This document shows, piece after piece, positions 23,786 to 34,225 of a stretch of DNA of 64,000 nucleotides. The notes under the pieces were generated by a model. The model searched no databases, was not told the origin of the DNA, and saw nothing but the letters and a program-made list of their open reading frames with translations. Origin of the DNA: Methylomonas lenta (GTDB lineage Bacteria; Pseudomonadota; Gammaproteobacteria; Methylococcales; Methylomonadaceae); contig NZ_LUUI01000095.1 in NCBI RefSeq assembly GCF_001644015.1, forward strand, positions 124,001-188,000. Reading direction: 5' to 3'. A program made the translations under genes and the position numbers. Positions within the stretch are counted from its first letter, which is position 1, and each line of letters starts with the position of its first letter.

Positions 23786-25000
23786 TTATTGCGCTCCTTG
23801 CGTATCGGCAAGCGAAATGCGTTCGGGAGTCACCGTTATGCCCGGTTTCAGCTTTAGCACACCTTCGATGACTACCCAGTCATCCGGTTGCAGGCCTTCA
23901 CGGATCACGCGTAGCGAGCCGATGAGAGCCCCCGGCGTCACCTGGCGGTACACAACCTGGTTATCCTGATTCACTACCCAAACAAAGCGATTGGCCTGGT
24001 CGGTGCCAATGGCCCGATCCGGCAGCAGGGTGGCTAAATAAGGGGTGCTGCCCTGTACTCGCATGCGGGCGAAAAAGCCCGGACTCAATAGTTCGTCGGG
24101 ATTGGCGAAAACGCCGCGCAGGCTGATAGTACCGGTCGCGGCATCTTCGCTCGGCGCTTGGTAGTCCAGCTGACCCTGGTGCGGAAAGTCGGCTTCGTCG
24201 GCAATTGCCAGTTGCACCGGCGTGCCTTTCAAATCGGTGGAACCGTTTTTCAGCTGTTGATTTTGCCGACGGTATTTCAATACCGATTGTTCGTCGGCAT
24301 CGACATACACATACACGGGATCGGTGGAGACTATGCTTGTCAACGGCGTGGAGTCTGCGCCGGCATTGATCAGATTGCCGACGGTAATCATTTCGCGGCC
24401 GATACGCCCGCTGATCGGCGCCCTGATTTCGGTATAGTCCAGATTCAGTTTCGCTGTATACACATTGGCTTCCGCCGACTTAACGGCAGCGGCGGCTTCC
24501 CGCAAACCCTTGTTTCGACCGTCGTATTCTTCGGTGGAGATGGCTTTGGCGCGCAGCAGGTTTTCGGCGCGCAGCAGATCGTTGTTAGCCAATTCTTGTT
24601 TGGTTTTGGCGCGTTCCAATTCGGCTTGGGCATAGTTGAGTTGGGCTTTGAACGGTTTGGGATCGATCAGAAACAACAAATCGCCTTTATTAACTTTCGA
24701 GCCGGCGACGAAGTTGATTTTTTCCAGATAGCCGTCGACGCGAGCGCGAATATCCACCGCATTTATTGCCTCGATTCGCCCGGTATATTCGTCCCATTCC
24801 GTGGTTTGTCGATGCAAGGGTTGGGCGATTTTTACTTGAGGCGGCGGAGCCGAAACCGTTGCCGATTCCGAAGATGGGCCGCATCCAGGCAGCATTAACG
24901 CTAAAGCCAGCACAATTGTCACCTGACGCAAATTCGGCCGGTATCCATATTGCTTGCGTGCTGGCTGCACCAAGTGCGGTAAGCGGGTATTTTCGTCCAT
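23786..25000 (-). CDS. RND efflux periplasmic adaptor, AcrA/MexE type
   Basis: A membrane-fusion protein of about 404 residues. The start is chosen at the ATG of MDENTRLPH; a GTG 21 bp upstream is also in frame. A lipobox (LMLPGCG) follows a hydrophobic stretch, so it is anchored as a lipoprotein. Domains in order are beta-barrel/lipoyl (VDIRARVDGYLEKINFVAGSKVNKGDLLFLIDP), an alpha hairpin, and the second lipoyl half (APISGRIGREMITVGNLI). It is first in the operon and faces the TetR operator. Confidence 0.93.
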   Translation of the reverse strand: MDENTRLPHLVQPARKQYGYRPNLRQVTIVLALALMLPGCGPSSESATVSAPPPQVKIAQPLHRQTTEWDEYTGRIEAINAVDIRARVDGYLEKINFVAGSKVNKGDLLFLIDPKPFKAQLNYAQAELERAKTKQELANNDLLRAENLLRAKAISTEEYDGRNKGLREAAAAVKSAEANVYTAKLNLDYTEIRAPISGRIGREMITVGNLINAGADSTPLTSIVSTDPVYVYVDADEQSVLKYRRQNQQLKNGSTDLKGTPVQLAIADEADFPHQGQLDYQAPSEDAATGTISLRGVFANPDELLSPGFFARMRVQGSTPYLATLLPDRAIGTDQANRFVWVVNQDNQVVYRQVTPGALIGSLRVIREGLQPDDWVVIEGVLKLKPGITVTPERISLADTQGAQ

Positions 25001-25029
25001 AGTCGAGGCCTCAAAAAACACAAAATATA

Positions 25030-25053
25030 AAACGGTAATATCAATTACCGTTT
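25030..25053. promoter_or_regulatory. TetR-type operator between the efflux operon and its regulator
   Basis: AAACGGTAAT and ATTACCGTTT form a perfect 10-bp inverted repeat around ATCA, centred in the 106 bp between the divergent start codons. This is the expected target of the adjacent TetR-family protein, which would control both itself and the pump. Confidence 0.7.
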
Positions 25054-25106
25054 AGTCTAGGGTATCATCTTCGATTGAGTCAATTTATTTTTATGCGTGA
25101 TAGAAC

Positions 25107-25721
25107 ATGATCAAATGTGGACGTCCCAGTAAGGGCGAAGAGCTGTTAAGCCGGGATCGGGTGCTGGATTCGGCTTTGCAGTTATTTCTCGAACATGGCT
25201 ACGGTAATCTGAGTATGGAAACCATAGCCCGCGATGCACATGTGTCGCTGCGGACTATTTATCGACATTTTGATGGTAAGGCCGGTCTGTTCGGTGCGTT
25301 AATCAGACGCTGCAGCGATCAGTTTATTGACAGCCTGTCAGAAGAAGGCACGCTGGAAGAAAGCTTGGTTGCTTTCGGGCGCGAGTTTTTATTTCGCGTC
25401 ACTCGCCCGAATGTGTTGAGGATACGGGCAATATTGATTGGGGAATCGCAACAATTTCCGGATCTGGCAACGCAGTTTTACGAACAGGGCCCCTCTCGAA
25501 CCCTGGCACAACTCGCCGAGTTTTTTGCTCGCCACCAGCAGGCAGGGCGGATTCGCAATATCGATCCTAATTTTTTGGCCGACCAATTTATCAGCGTGTT
25601 ACGCGGCGAACGTTTGCAAAGATTGCAGTTAGGCCTGGAAGCGCCGCCGGAAGAGAGCGACATCGAGGTTTGGGTTGCCAAAACCACCCGCTTGTTTTTA
25701 GAGGGCTGTTTAGCTAGCTAA
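25107..25721 (+). CDS. TetR/AcrR-family repressor of the efflux operon
   Basis: This 204-residue protein has a TetR N-terminal helix-turn-helix (SRDRVLDSALQLFLEHGYGNLSMETIARDAHVSLRTIYRHFDGKAGLF). The C-terminal domain resembles the AcrR-type C-terminal family seen with RND pumps. It is divergent from the adaptor gene with a perfect palindrome between them. The ligand is unknown. Confidence 0.92.
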   Translation: MIKCGRPSKGEELLSRDRVLDSALQLFLEHGYGNLSMETIARDAHVSLRTIYRHFDGKAGLFGALIRRCSDQFIDSLSEEGTLEESLVAFGREFLFRVTRPNVLRIRAILIGESQQFPDLATQFYEQGPSRTLAQLAEFFARHQQAGRIRNIDPNFLADQFISVLRGERLQRLQLGLEAPPEESDIEVWVAKTTRLFLEGCLAS

Positions 25722-25891
25722 TCTTGAAATTAGCAACCGGAGCGGAAAAAGCTTAAACAATGGCATGAATTCAAGTCGGAATGGATAATAGGGATACTTG
25801 TTTATCAGCCATCAAATCGGCATCAACTGGTAAAATTCGACCCGGAGCGCACTCAACGCGAAGCAAAACTTTAGGACGATCTACCAACGCC

Positions 25892-27883
25892 ATGAACCAG
25901 CAACAAATCAAACAACTCGAAACCGAACTCTGGGCCAGTGCCGATAACCTGCGAGCCAATTCCAAACTGACGGCGGCGGAATATAAAGACCCCGTATTAG
26001 GTTTGATCCTGCTGCGTTACGCACAAAACCGTTACGAGCAAGCCAAGATTGCGATTGAGGCGTCCTTGCCGGAAACCCCACGCGGTAAAGCAAAACTGAC
26101 TAAAGAGCACTTTTTGGCGGCGGGCGCCATGATGGTGCCGGAACAATCGCAATACGACTATCTGGCCAATCTACCGGAAGGCGTCGGCATTTGCGAAGCC
26201 TTGAATACCGCCATGCGGCTGATTGAAGAGGAATACACCGATCTGGCCGGCATATTGCCGAAGAATTATCAGGAATTGGACCCGGATTTACTGCGCGAAC
26301 TGATCCGGGTCTTCAACAAGGATGCGGTTAAAAACCTCACCGGCGATGTATTTGGCCGTATCTACGAATACTTTTTGATGAAGTTTTCCATGAGCGGTGC
26401 GGGCGCGCAGGAAGGCGGCGAGTTTTTCACCCCGCCGTCATTGGTGCAACTGATCGTAAATATGATTCAGCCCGACCACGGCATCGTGCATGACAATGCG
26501 TGCGGTTCCGGCGGCATGTTTGTGCAAACCGGTCACTTTATCGAGGAACGCGTCGGCAAAAACGTTAATGAAACCATCAAATGTTACGGCACCGAGTTAA
26601 AAGCCAACAACGCCAAACTGGCGAAGATGAATCTGGCCATACACGGTATCGAAGGCAAAGTCATTGAAAGCAATAGCTTTTATAGCGACCCGCACGACTT
26701 GATTGGCAAATGCGACTTTGTGATGGCCAATCCGCCGTTTAATGTCAACAAGGTCGATAAAGACAAGGATTACGTCAAAAACGACCCGCGCCTGTTTAAA
26801 GAAGTCGGCATCCCCAAAGCCGACAACGGCAACTATTTGTGGATACAGTATTTTTACCACTACCTAAACGCCACAGGCCGGGCCGGGTTTGTCATGGCCA
26901 GCTCGGCCACCGATGCCGGTAACAGCGAAAAAGCCATTCGCCAGAAATTAATCGAAACCGGCGCGGTGGATTGCATTGTTGCCGTGGGTAACAACTTCTT
27001 CTACACCCGCTCGCTGCCTTGCCATGTCTGGTTTCTGGACCGCGGTAAACGTGAAAAAAACCGCGACAAAATTTTGATGATCGATGCGCGTAACACCTTT
27101 CGCAAAGTCACCACCACCATCAACGACTACTCACCCGGCCAGTTGATCACCTTCAGCGCCATCATGCAAGCCTATCGCGGCGATTTGCTGGCGATTGATA
27201 AAGCCACTGCGCAACTGCAAGCACTAGCCATTGAGCAAGCCGCTATTCTGCTAGAGGCGGTCAATGAGTTGCGGCAACAGTGTGCTGGCAGCCTGTTTAA
27301 CAACACAGTCTTGAATTTTAAGGCCGCACAGCTCGAATTAGCGCAATGCGTTATTCTGGCTAAGGATGCTGATTACGCCAGTTGCCACGCCCTATTGCAA
27401 ACCTTTGAAAACCCAGTGCCGAGATTGTCGGCTTTGCTGGAAAATTACAAAAGCCAACTGGATGCCGCCAAAAAAGCCCTGGACAAAAAAGACAGCGCCG
27501 GTAAAAAGCAACTGGAAGAATTCGGCAAACTGCTACGGGAATTAACGGCTGCCATCAACGCCTATCAAACCCAATACCGCAAAAGCCAGGTCGGCGAACC
27601 GATACAAGATTACAAACAGGCGTTAACAGACTGGCATCATCTGCTGCAATACTTTCCCGACGGCCACTATGCCGATGTCGAAGGCTTATGCAAAATCGTC
27701 GATTTAGCCGAAGTGGCAGAAAACGACTACAGCCTGACGCCGGGGCGCTATGTGGGTTACAGCATCCAGGTGGATGAGGATTTTGATTATCAGGGTAGGA
27801 TGACAGAAATCCATCAGCAACTGGACGGATTGAATACCAAGGCAAATGATTTAATGAGCTTAATTCAAAACGTCGTTTTATAA
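25892..27883 (+). CDS. hsdM: Type I restriction-modification DNA methyltransferase subunit HsdM
   Basis: HsdM methylates adenine in the site chosen by HsdS. The product is 663 residues from the ATG of MNQQQIKQLE; an upstream ATG at 25781 lacks family support. An N-terminal helical HsdM_N domain precedes SAM motif I (DNACGSGGMF, residues 201-210) and the catalytic NPPF (280-283). Unlike short HsdM proteins it has a long helical C-terminal extension with KA-rich heptads (residues ~440-560) before a final TPGRYVGY block. It is followed by hsdS after 46 bp. Confidence 0.94.
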   Translation: MNQQQIKQLETELWASADNLRANSKLTAAEYKDPVLGLILLRYAQNRYEQAKIAIEASLPETPRGKAKLTKEHFLAAGAMMVPEQSQYDYLANLPEGVGICEALNTAMRLIEEEYTDLAGILPKNYQELDPDLLRELIRVFNKDAVKNLTGDVFGRIYEYFLMKFSMSGAGAQEGGEFFTPPSLVQLIVNMIQPDHGIVHDNACGSGGMFVQTGHFIEERVGKNVNETIKCYGTELKANNAKLAKMNLAIHGIEGKVIESNSFYSDPHDLIGKCDFVMANPPFNVNKVDKDKDYVKNDPRLFKEVGIPKADNGNYLWIQYFYHYLNATGRAGFVMASSATDAGNSEKAIRQKLIETGAVDCIVAVGNNFFYTRSLPCHVWFLDRGKREKNRDKILMIDARNTFRKVTTTINDYSPGQLITFSAIMQAYRGDLLAIDKATAQLQALAIEQAAILLEAVNELRQQCAGSLFNNTVLNFKAAQLELAQCVILAKDADYASCHALLQTFENPVPRLSALLENYKSQLDAAKKALDKKDSAGKKQLEEFGKLLRELTAAINAYQTQYRKSQVGEPIQDYKQALTDWHHLLQYFPDGHYADVEGLCKIVDLAEVAENDYSLTPGRYVGYSIQVDEDFDYQGRMTEIHQQLDGLNTKANDLMSLIQNVVL

Positions 27884-27929
27884 ATATCAATTCGTCATAC
27901 CAAGATAACTGAATGCTTTAAGGAACGCT

Positions 27930-29207
27930 GTGAAAATAAACTGGGCAAAAAAAGGCTTTGAAGAAATTGGAAACATTGGTCGCGGTAAATCGAGACATAG
28001 ACCAAGAAATGATTCCGTCCTTTACGGTGGCAAATATCCATTTATTCAAACAGGAGACATCCAGTCTGCTGACTTTAAAATTACTCAATTCACTCAAACC
28101 TACAGCGACTTTGGTTTGGCTCAAAGTAAACTTTGGCCAACTGGTACATTATGTATTTCCATTGTTGGTGCAAACACTGCTGAGTCAGCAATACTCGGAT
28201 TCGATTCTTGTTTTCCAGATAGTGTTATTGGTTTTAATGCTTATGAAGGAGAATTAGATAATTATTTTTTAAAATATTATTTGGAGCTTCTTAAAGTTCA
28301 GCTAAAAAATATTTCTGAAGGAGCTGCCCGCGAGAACTTAAGCTTAGAGAAACTTCTAACTTTTAAAATTCCCTGGCCACCTGCCTCTGAGCGTAGAAAA
28401 ATTACCCGCATCCTATCCGCCTACGACGACCTGATTGAAAACAATTTGAAACGCATCAAGCTGTTGGAAGAAATGGCGCAAATCACCTACGAAGAATGGT
28501 TTGTGCGCCTGAAATTCCCCGGTCACGAAACCACACCGCTGGATTCGGCAACGGGGTTGCCGGTGGGGTGGAATGAAGCTGAAATAACAGTAATCAGCTT
28601 TATTAATGCCAATTCAATAAAAGCAAAAGATGCACCTGAAACAATTAAATACATTGATATCGCTTCTGTTGACACAGGCTTTTACCAAATACCACAAATA
28701 ATGAGTTATGCGGAGGCTCCAAGTCGAGCTCGTAGAAAGGTAAATTTTGGCGATACTATTTTTTCGACAGTAAGACCTAACCGCAAAACCTATAGTCTTA
28801 TTTTGGAAGATGATCCGATGTTAGTGGCATCAACGGGTTTTGCTGTGCTAACACCCAAAATTGAGGAAACTTTTCCATTTGTTTATCTAACTGTTGCGAA
28901 TCAATCCTTCGTAGATAAAGCCGTTGCAGTTGCCGGTGGCGCAGCTTATCCAGCAATAAACCAAAATGACTTTGAAAAAATAAAAATAATTAAGCCTGCT
29001 GATACTTTAATTAAACTGTTTTCAGACAAGGTACTTAACAACTTTATAGCCAAGAATACACTTGCAAAACAAAACCAACTCCTCAAAGAAGCCCGCGACA
29101 TCCTGTTACCCCGCCTGATGACCGGCATGATCGATGTCGAGCAGTTGGTTTTGCCGGAGCCATTCAGCAACCCGTCAGCTTCGACGCAAGAGCCGCAAGC
29201 CGTATGA
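27930..29207 (+). CDS. hsdS: Type I restriction-modification specificity subunit HsdS
   Basis: This 425-residue protein has two target-recognition domains. The first is about residues 1-150, ending PWPPASERRKITRILSAYDDLIENNLKRIKLLEEM, a conserved helix spacer. The second is about residues 205-370, followed by a similar spacer (NNFIAKNTLAKQNQLLKEARDILLPRLMTG). The start is GTG at 27930. Both recognition domains are visibly richer in A and T than hsdM, typical of exchangeable specificity segments. The recognised sequence cannot be read from the protein. Confidence 0.93.
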   Translation: MKINWAKKGFEEIGNIGRGKSRHRPRNDSVLYGGKYPFIQTGDIQSADFKITQFTQTYSDFGLAQSKLWPTGTLCISIVGANTAESAILGFDSCFPDSVIGFNAYEGELDNYFLKYYLELLKVQLKNISEGAARENLSLEKLLTFKIPWPPASERRKITRILSAYDDLIENNLKRIKLLEEMAQITYEEWFVRLKFPGHETTPLDSATGLPVGWNEAEITVISFINANSIKAKDAPETIKYIDIASVDTGFYQIPQIMSYAEAPSRARRKVNFGDTIFSTVRPNRKTYSLILEDDPMLVASTGFAVLTPKIEETFPFVYLTVANQSFVDKAVAVAGGAAYPAINQNDFEKIKIIKPADTLIKLFSDKVLNNFIAKNTLAKQNQLLKEARDILLPRLMTGMIDVEQLVLPEPFSNPSASTQEPQAV

Positions 29208-29265
29208 TCTGCCTGACTTTCCAGTCATCCCTGCCGCTGCCTGTTTTGGGTTTGAGGCTATACGC

Positions 29266-30723
29266 ATGAAACCCTGGACCAGCAAAGCCATTACTTACCT
29301 GCAAAGCAGCCTGTCGCCGGTGCCGCAGGAGTTGAATGAACTGGACTGGAAATCCAATCTGTCACCAAAAAAAGATAAGTTGTGCCAGCACTTGTGTGCC
29401 TTTGCCAATTTGCCTGGCGGCGGCTTTCTGGTGTTTGGGCTGGAAGATGCAACCGGCAAGGCGGTTGGTATCGACAAAGCGAGTGCTAACAAGATTGTTG
29501 AACAACTGGCGAATCTTTGTCGAGCCGGGGTAGAGCCGTTGGTGAGCATGGATCACGCCATCGAGCTGTTTAATGATTGCCCGCTGTTGTTTGTGCATAT
29601 CAAGGAGAGCGCGGTAAAGCCGGTGCACTTGGCGCATAAGAGTATCGAGGACAGCTTTATCCGTAGCGGCGGCAGTACCCGCAAGGCATCGCGGCAGGAT
29701 GTCGGGGCGTTGATGTTGAACAGCAAAACCCCGGTGTTTGAAGAGTTACATGCTTCGACCTTGAAAAATGCCACCGAGGTGATGACCTTGCTGGATGTGG
29801 CCGGGATTCATGCCTTGTTGAAAAAACCGACGCCCAATAATGTCGAGGAAATCATCTATTGGCTGCAACAGGAAAAGATGATTGAAGACGTGGATGGCAA
29901 AGGCTATTACATTACCAATTTCGGCGCATTGGCCGCCGCGCAAAACCTGTCGCAGTTTGATGGTTTGGCACGTAAAGCGGTGCGGGTGATTCAGTATGAA
30001 GGCAAAACCAAAACCCAAGGCAGCAAGGAGTTTCCGGGTAATAAGGGTTATGCCATTGGCTTTGAAGGACTGATTCAGTTTTTGAAAGGCATTTTGCCGG
30101 GCAGCGAGGTGATCAAACATGCTTTGCGTACCGATGCTTCGATGTATTCTGAGATTGCTCTGCGCGAGTTGATAGCGAATGCTTTGATTCACCAAGATTT
30201 TACGATACGCGGTAGCGGGCCAATGATTGAGATTTTTGCTGATCGGATTGAAATATCCAGCCCCGGTAAGTTGTTGCCCGGCAAGAAGATTGATCGTTTG
30301 ATTCGGGCCACGCCGGAGTCGCGGAATGAAGTGCTGGCCGCCGCATTCAGACGCTTTAATATTTGCGAGGAGCGTGGTTCCGGTTTTGAGAAGGCGATTA
30401 CCGGGATTGAGCTATTTGGTTTGCCGCCGCTGAAGATGGAAGAAACCGATAGTTCGTTTAAAGTGATTATGTACAGCCCCAAGACATTTGCCGAGATGAC
30501 GCGGGAAGAACGCATCGAGGCTTGTTACCAACACAGCATCATCCAATATTATGGCGCCGGTGGCATGAACAACGCCTCGTTGAGGAAGCGGTTTGGGATG
30601 CATGAGAAACAGAGTTCGCAGATCTCACGCTTAATCAAGGAAGCAATGAACGAAGGCAAAATTAAGCCGAAAGACCCGGAAAGCTCGCAGAAGTTTGCCG
30701 TGTATTGGCCTTACTGGGTATGA
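29266..30723 (+). CDS. AlbA_2-domain protein with GHKL-like ATPase C-terminus
   Basis: A 485-residue protein. The N-terminal ~130 residues fit the AlbA_2 (Schlafen-like AAA_4) domain: ELDWKSNLSPKKDKLCQHLCAFANLPGGGFLVFGLED. A C-terminal part carries the HATPase_c_4-like block (ALRELIANALIHQDFTIRGSGPMIEIFADRIEISSPGKL) and a winged helix. Such proteins are common between hsdS and hsdR, but their role is not settled; I do not claim one. It starts 58 bp after hsdS. A longer frame from 29134 would overlap hsdS and is unlikely. Confidence 0.85.
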   Translation: MKPWTSKAITYLQSSLSPVPQELNELDWKSNLSPKKDKLCQHLCAFANLPGGGFLVFGLEDATGKAVGIDKASANKIVEQLANLCRAGVEPLVSMDHAIELFNDCPLLFVHIKESAVKPVHLAHKSIEDSFIRSGGSTRKASRQDVGALMLNSKTPVFEELHASTLKNATEVMTLLDVAGIHALLKKPTPNNVEEIIYWLQQEKMIEDVDGKGYYITNFGALAAAQNLSQFDGLARKAVRVIQYEGKTKTQGSKEFPGNKGYAIGFEGLIQFLKGILPGSEVIKHALRTDASMYSEIALRELIANALIHQDFTIRGSGPMIEIFADRIEISSPGKLLPGKKIDRLIRATPESRNEVLAAAFRRFNICEERGSGFEKAITGIELFGLPPLKMEETDSSFKVIMYSPKTFAEMTREERIEACYQHSIIQYYGAGGMNNASLRKRFGMHEKQSSQISRLIKEAMNEGKIKPKDPESSQKFAVYWPYWV

Positions 30724-30733
30724 TTCTTTATTT

Positions 30734-30974
30734 GACTGTAATTCGGAAATTCTTGCATAGCGCTTTTAAATCAATAGCTTGCTATATGCTTTCAATGCCC
30801 ATTTGCTGCGTAATGATGTTTTGTTTAGTGAATCCAGGTTAGCCCATACTAATGGCAAATTGTATACCGCTTCAAAAGAGAGTGTCGTTTGGACTTTTAT
30901 GTGACTGCAATTCGGAAAATAGACAATAGTAGCTATAAATCAATCACTTGTTATTTAACTGTCATTCGGAAAAT
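30734..30974. repeat. Imperfect direct repeats before hsdR
   Basis: GACTGTAATTCGGAAAT (30734-30750), GACTGCAATTCGGAAAAT (30903-30920) and AACTGTCATTCGGAAAAT (30957-30974) share a core. The first two continue with matching text (AATCAAT then CTTG then TAT), making two roughly 53-nt imperfect repeats plus a partial third. They occupy the otherwise empty gap in front of hsdR and might be regulator sites. Confidence 0.55.
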
Positions 30975-31012
30975 CTGACTAACCTATCTACTAACGGAAC
31001 ACGATTATTGCC

Positions 31013-34000
31013 ATGAGTTACGAATATTCGGAAGACGGCCTGGTTGAGACCGCCACACAGGAAGTGCTGGAAAATTTAGGCTGGACGGTGCTGACCGCCT
31101 GGCATCAGGAGTCGTTAGCCACTCAAACCGACCGTAGCGATGGCTTGCTGGGGCGTTTCAATAAATCCGAAGTAATTCTGGCGCGTTATCTATTGCAGGC
31201 TTTGCGGCTGCTGAATCCGGATTTGCCGCACACTGCCTATCAGCAAACGGTGGATTTGTTGACCGAAGCGGCAGCGGATAAGTATTTGGCCGCCATTAAC
31301 AAAGACAAACATGAGCTGTTGGTTAAAGGCGTACCGGTCAGTTATCAGGATGACAAAGGCGTGTTGCAGATAAAGCGCCTGCAGGTGTTTGATTTCGACC
31401 AGCCGGCAAATAATCATTTTCTAGCCGTTAGGCAATTTGAGGTGGTGGGCAAGTTGTATAACTGCCGCCCGGATGTGATTGGCTTTGTGAACGGAATCCC
31501 ATTGGTGTTTTTTGAGCTGAAGGCGCATCACACCGATTTGCGGCATGCCTTTGATAACAATCTGAGTAGTTACAAAACGTCCAATCCTGAAATTTTGTAT
31601 TTCAATGCCTTTATCATTCTCAGCAATGGCATCGATAGTCGGGTAGGTACGCTGACCAGTCCTTATAAGTTTTTTATGGAATGGAAGCGCATCGAGGAAG
31701 ACGACGAGGGCGTGGTGAGCCTGGATACCTTATTGCGAGGCACTTGCGCACCACGCCGCTTGCTGGACTTGTTCGAGAACTTTTTGCTGTTTGATGGTGA
31801 AGGATCGGAAATCACCAAGATCATGACCAAGAACCATCAATATATTGGTGTGAACAAGGTGGTCGATCAATCTGCCAATATTGAAACCCTTAAAGGTAAA
31901 CTTGGGGTGTTCTGACATACTCAAGGCTCCGGAAAATCTTATTCCATGGTGTTTATTTGTCAGAAAATTCTGCGTAAATTCGGCGGCTCTTATACCTTTT
32001 TGTTGGTGGTGGATAGAACCGAATTGGAGAGTCAGCTTTACGATACCTTTAGTGGGGTTGGCGTGGTGACCGAGGATAATGTCAGGGCAAAAAACCGAGC
32101 ACATTTGCGCCAGTTGTTGGCGGAGAATCATCGCTATGTTTTCACGTTGATTCACAAGTTTTCCTACGATCCTAAAAAAGAAACTGAATATCCTCTCATT
32201 ACCGACCGCAGCAATATTATTGTAATTTCCGATGAAGCTCACCGCACTCAGGGCGGCGATTTCTTTGCCGGCAATATGCGTTTTAAAGCCATTCCCAACG
32301 CGTCTTATCTGGGCTTTACCGGCACTCCGATTATTAAAGACGAACTGGAACTGACGCGAAATATCTTTGGCGACTATATATCAGTTTACGACTTTAAGCG
32401 GGCTATTGAGGATGGCGCGACGTTGCCTTTGCGATATCTGAATCGGGGCGAAAAACTGGGTATAGAGAATCCCGATCTCGACGAACGAATGGCAGAAATT
32501 ATCAATGATGTCGAACTGGATGACGACCAACGACGAAAACTGGAAAGGGAATTTAAGCGCGATTATCCCATTTTGACCGCCGAAAGCAGGCTGGATGCGA
32601 TAGCCAAGGATTTGGTATGGCATTTCAATGATCGTGGTTATCAAGGTAAGGCTATGTTTGTGGCATTGGATAAACCAACAGCGGTGCGCATGCATGGTTT
32701 GGTCATGAAGTATTGGCCGGTGTATGTCGCCGAACTGAAGCAGCGTATTGCTGATGCGCAGGATCAACAAGAAGAGTTACAACTTAAGCATCATTTGAAA
32801 CGGGTTGAAGAAACCGAAGTATGCGTTGTGGTCAGCAGCGAACAAAATGAGGTGAATAAATTTGCAAAGCTGGGCTTGGATATAGAGCCACATCGCAAAA
32901 AAATGGTGGACCGCGATTTGGAAACCGAATTTAAGGATGAAAACAATCCTTTTCGGTTGGTAATAGTCTGTGCGATGTGGATTACCGGTTTTGATGTGCC
33001 GTGTTTGTCGACTGTGTATTTGGATAAGCCCATCAAAGGTCATACCTTGATGCAAACCATAGCTCGTGCTAACCGAGTCTATGACGATGAGAAGGAAAAC
33101 GGCTTGATTGTCGACTATGGCAATGTTTATAAGCAATTGGAAAAAGCCTATGCTGTTTATGGTGAAGGCGGTTACAAAGGAAAATCCAAAACGGGGGGTA
33201 AGGGTGGTGAGACAGGCAGGCCGGTAGAAAAGTTAGTGGAAATGGTAGGTGAATTAGACTCAGCAATTTTGGCGGTCCGCGAATTTTTGAAGGAAATACA
33301 GTTTGATTTAGATAAGCTGGTAAATGCCAATAGTGCGCTGGAAAGATTAAGCCATCTAAAGCAAGGGGCTAATGCAGTTTGTTTAAACGAAACCTCCCGA
33401 ATTCAATTTGAAGTTGCAGCGCGAAATGTGTTTCGAAAATACAAGGCCTTGTTCCCGGAGCCTGAGGTTGAGCCTTTTCTGAAACAATTTAATGCGATTA
33501 AAGCAATTTACGATCAGCTCAATCAAAAAATCATGCAGGCCGATATTAGCGATGTTATTCGTAGGCTTCAGCAGGAAGTTAGCATCAGTGTCAGCACTCA
33601 TAAAAATGAAGTGCGTGATGTCGATTATGTGGATTTAAGTTCATTGGATTTCGATAAACTTAGAGCTGCATTTGCTAAATCCAGTCAAAAAAATGTAGTT
33701 GTATTTGATCTGCAAGCCGCTATTCAGAAAAAGCTGGATCAAATGATTCAGCAAAATCCGATCCGCCTAGAGTTTTACGAGAAGTACAAAAAGATCATCG
33801 AAGAATATAACCAAGGTAAGGATATTCAGGCCGTACAGAAAGCTTTTGATAAGCTAAATGATTTTATGCAGAACGATCTGTCGTCGGAAATGAAACGGGC
33901 TATGCGCGAAGGGTTGGATGAAGAAACTTTGGCGATTTTTGATTTACTGAAAAAGCCGGAGTTGACGAAACAGGAAAGGGATAAAGTCAAAGACGTAGCG

Positions 34001-34225
34001 AAACAGACTCTGGCAACCTTGAAAGCCGAAAAACTGAAAATCGAACGTTGGCGGGAAAGTACCCAGGTGACCGCACAAGTGAAAACCATGATTGATCACG
34101 GCTTACAATGGTTGCCGCAAGAGCCTTATCTGGATGATGAGCTTGATATTAGAAGTTTACTGGTTTACCAGCATATCTATGCAAATTATCAGGGGGCGGG
34201 AGTTAGTCGGTATGGAAGTTTTTAG
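31013..34225 (+). pseudogene. hsdR: Type I restriction endonuclease subunit HsdR with an in-frame TGA
   Basis: The frame opens with ATG at 31013 and codes a normal HsdR N-terminus, including a PD-(D/E)xK nuclease site (D153 in RPDVIGF, then FELK at 167-170). It meets TGA at 31913-31915, immediately after GKLGVF, and then continues in the same frame with HTQGSGKSYSMVF, VISDEAHRTQGG and the rest of the motor and C-terminal domains to 34225. Intact relatives have Trp at the TGA position (GVFWHTQGSGKS), so TGG became TGA. The total would be 1070 residues. As it stands, the ATP-driven translocation and DNA cutting of the complex should be lost, while HsdM/HsdS remain. Confidence 0.9.

Noticed and set aside
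29134-29265. Upstream extension of the AlbA_2-type gene
   Set aside because: It would overlap hsdS by 74 bp and adds sequence unlike the family; the ATG at 29266 is preferred.
31913-31946. Frameshift or two separate hsdR genes
   Set aside because: Both parts are in the same frame (933 bp between their starts) and the intervening codons read HTQGSGKSYS; a single TGG to TGA change explains it.
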